Source: an uncultured Prevotellaceae bacterium
GTDB taxonomy: Bacteria > Bacteroidota > Bacteroidia > Bacteroidales > Bacteroidaceae
Length of the DNA stretch: 7,923 bases
Direction of reading: 5' to 3'
NCBI GenBank assembly: GCA_946407325.1
Contig: CAMJNN010000057.1
Location: 1 to 7,923, forward strand
Part shown: positions 6,385 through 7,923 of the stretch, piece after piece
Position numbering within the stretch: the stretch's first letter is position 1
How the letters are laid out: every line of letters starts with the position of its first letter
The notes under the pieces: model-generated
What the model saw: the letters and a program-made list of their open reading frames with translations, nothing else
Database searches by the model: none
What the model was told of the DNA's origin: nothing
Program-made: the position numbers and the translations under genes

Positions 6385-7710
6385 ATGAAACCCTATTTAT
6401 TGGCCATTTTATTGGCTCTCCCCGTGAGCGTAGCTGCTCAGGATACGGAGAAAAAGAATCAATTTGATTTCAGCTTGGATTTCTATACGCATGGAGAAAT
6501 CTGTGCCGGAGGTTTGCCGAGGTCTGACGGCGATACACCTGTGGACGACAATTCAGCTTTCATTTTAGGACGTACACGAGTCATCATGGACTACTCTCGG
6601 AGTGGGTTGCAGGCTCATGCCGTGATTCAGAACAAAGCAGTATGGGGCACCAAAGGCAACCAAGCGATCAATCTGTATGAAGGATGGCTTAAGATGTCGA
6701 CACATAATGGTCTCTTTGCACAGTTAGGACGCATAGCATTGTCGTATGACGACGAGCGTATCATCGGCGCCAACGACTTTGCCACAGCTGCCCTGTCGCA
6801 CGATGTGTTACGATTGGGTTACGAGGGTCACGGACATCAGGTACACGCCATACTGGGCTACAACCAGAATGCAGATAATGTATATACCAGCACCTATTAT
6901 GATGAGGGGTCACAGTTCTACAAGACCATGCAGACGGTATGGTACCACTACGATGCGACCAAGATACCACTGGGCGTTTCACTGCTCTTCATGAACCTGG
7001 GCTTGCAGTCGGGTGTTGAGGGGGATAAAGCCAACCCTCCTTCTACCCAATACCAACAGATGTGGGGCGGTTACTTGAACTATCATCCAAAATACCTGAC
7101 ACTGGAGGCTTCCTTCTACGGACAGTCGGGCCAACAGGTGACTCCGGAAAAAATGCACGGACCGATAAGGGCTTGGATGGCCAGTGGAAAAGCCACCATC
7201 CAGCCAACAGACAATTACGGCTTCGTGGTGGGTTACGATCACTTAAGTGGCGATGACTTTGTGCCTGTGTCATACGGCGGTAACGGTGGAGAAGTGATAT
7301 ATCATGATGTGCAAAGAGGATTCAGTCCTATGTTTGGCTCACGATCCAAGTTCTATGGCATCCTGGACTTCTTCTACGAGAGCGCCTACAGTCAGGGCTT
7401 CACTCCCGGTTTGCAGAATGCCTATGTGGGCGTGTTTGGCAATCCTATCAGGAAGCTGGACGGCAAACTCACCTATCACTATCTGGCCACTGCTACCCAA
7501 CTTGAGCATCTGCCAAATAAGTTAGGACACAGCTTTGAACTGGAGGCCACCTACCGCTTTACGAAGGACATCAAACTGACTGTTGGCTATACTTTTATGA
7601 CGGGTACGGAAACTATGAGACGCCTGAAACATGACAATAGCAGTAAAGATGCTCATTGGGGATGGTTCTCGCTCTCCATCACACCCACTCTCTTCACTAC
7701 GAAGTGGTAA
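6385..7710 (+). CDS. Outer membrane beta-barrel protein, alginate-export/porin-like
   Basis: A 441-residue protein with a Sec signal peptide (residues 1-18, cleavage near SVAA/QD). It then carries repeated amphipathic beta strands with aromatic girdles, such as FDFSLDFYTHGE, GRTRVIMDYSRSGLQAHAVIQ, LTLEASFYGQSGQ and FELEATYRF. The early 'GRTRV..DY...GLQAHAVIQ...WG' stretch and the 'YEGWLKM...LFAQLGRIALSYDDERIIG' stretch resemble the alginate-export (AlgE-like) barrel proteins of Bacteroidetes, in which the chain enters the barrel soon after the signal. It ends in strand SLSITPTLFTTKW with a terminal aromatic, as outer membrane proteins do. It likely sits in the outer membrane as a channel or passive porin; the cargo is unknown and nothing ties it to alginate. 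It is divergent from the fucosidase gene, with overlapping promoters, and has its own consensus promoter. No clear terminator follows. The fold call is good, the function open. Confidence 0.78.
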   Translation: MKPYLLAILLALPVSVAAQDTEKKNQFDFSLDFYTHGEICAGGLPRSDGDTPVDDNSAFILGRTRVIMDYSRSGLQAHAVIQNKAVWGTKGNQAINLYEGWLKMSTHNGLFAQLGRIALSYDDERIIGANDFATAALSHDVLRLGYEGHGHQVHAILGYNQNADNVYTSTYYDEGSQFYKTMQTVWYHYDATKIPLGVSLLFMNLGLQSGVEGDKANPPSTQYQQMWGGYLNYHPKYLTLEASFYGQSGQQVTPEKMHGPIRAWMASGKATIQPTDNYGFVVGYDHLSGDDFVPVSYGGNGGEVIYHDVQRGFSPMFGSRSKFYGILDFFYESAYSQGFTPGLQNAYVGVFGNPIRKLDGKLTYHYLATATQLEHLPNKLGHSFELEATYRFTKDIKLTVGYTFMTGTETMRRLKHDNSSKDAHWGWFSLSITPTLFTTKW

Positions 7711-7849
7711 CCAGGCAGCAAAAGAAAGCAAGTAAAGCAGAGCACTCACCATGACTTTGTTTTGTTTCATTAATATTATTTACGAATTCACATAGCGAGA
7801 GTTAGCTAAAATTTGATTATCTTTGTCGGCTAAATAAGCAAATGAAAAG
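7711..7849. other. Intergenic spacer with candidate promoter
   Basis: This AT-rich gap of 139 bases separates the barrel gene from the peptidase gene. I see no convincing terminator hairpin or RNA gene in it; the recognisable elements are the -7 box at 7818-7825 and a three-codon ORF that begins at 7842. Confidence 0.6.
7818..7825 (+). promoter_or_regulatory. Candidate -7 promoter box for the M3 peptidase gene
   Basis: TATCTTTG fits TAnnTTTG and ends 24 bases before the ATG at 7850. No consensus TTTG is found 19 bases upstream. Confidence 0.5.
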
Positions 7850-7923
7850 ATGAATCCGTTTTTTAGCCCATACAACACACCTCATGGCACTGTGCCCTTC
7901 GACCAAATAAAGCTGGAGCATTA
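7850..7923 (+). CDS. M3-family metallopeptidase (peptidyl-dipeptidase Dcp-like), N-terminal fragment
   Basis: Twenty-four codons are visible before the window ends, reading MNPFFSPYNTPHGTVPFDQI and then KLEH. The 'NPFF..YNTPHGTVPFD.IKLEHY' opening is the characteristic start of Bacteroidetes M3 peptidases of the Dcp/oligopeptidase A type, zinc enzymes that trim peptides from oligopeptides. The HEXXH zinc site lies far outside the window and cannot be checked. No signal peptide is seen in this part, so this version would be cytoplasmic. An overlapping three-codon frame ends within its start codon. Confidence 0.8.
   Translation, partial: MNPFFSPYNTPHGTVPFDQIKLEH

Noticed and set aside
4871..7710. 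Polysaccharide utilisation locus
   Set aside because: A fucosidase and an outer membrane barrel are adjacent, but there is no SusC/SusD pair or sensor regulator, and the genes are divergent.
1..7923. tRNA or rRNA genes, CRISPR arrays, insertion sequences, attachment sites
   Set aside because: No repeat arrays, transposase motifs, long inverted repeats bounding a gene, or tRNA-like cloverleaf was seen on reading both strands.

Overview
The window reads as a chromosomal segment of a Bacteroidales bacterium, most like Prevotella or a close relative. This is inferred from four things: the promoters, which fit the Bacteroidetes pattern of a TTTG at -33 and TAnnTTTG at -7; starts with weak or no Shine-Dalgarno; a SusD-free TonB-dependent receptor; and a GH29 fucosidase lipoprotein. 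No marker gene fixes the species.

Layout. Positions 1-305 (minus) hold the N-terminal part of a GNAT acetyltransferase. It is divergent from a small TIGR04076-type protein (396-698, plus). That protein's stop overlaps the stop of a convergent TonB-dependent receptor (695-2875, minus), which resembles the zinc receptor ZnuD and has a histidine-rich extracellular segment. Positions 2876-3264 are fully regulatory: a minus-strand -7 box for the receptor, a consensus plus-strand promoter, and a class-I-type cobalamin (B12) riboswitch with its B12 box and a complementary L5/L13 loop pair. The riboswitch points into a DASS/SLC13 (sodium:dicarboxylate-type) transporter (3265-4788, plus), which ends at a strong 15-bp terminator hairpin. 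Next is a GH29 alpha-L-fucosidase lipoprotein gene (6301-4871, minus), interrupted in frame by a TGA at a position where the family normally has tryptophan. Its promoter overlaps the promoter of a divergent outer-membrane beta-barrel protein (6385-7710, plus). The window ends with the first 24 codons of an M3-family peptidase (from 7850, plus).

Most notable point. A B12 riboswitch is placed before an organic-anion transporter rather than before a B12 uptake or synthesis gene. In Bacteroidales, B12 decides whether succinate is kept as an end product or converted to propionate by B12-dependent methylmalonyl-CoA mutase. A B12-repressed dicarboxylate transporter would therefore link cofactor status to succinate traffic. 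This role is inference; the riboswitch, the gene family and their orientation are read directly. The other genes show no obvious shared pathway and look like separate transcription units.
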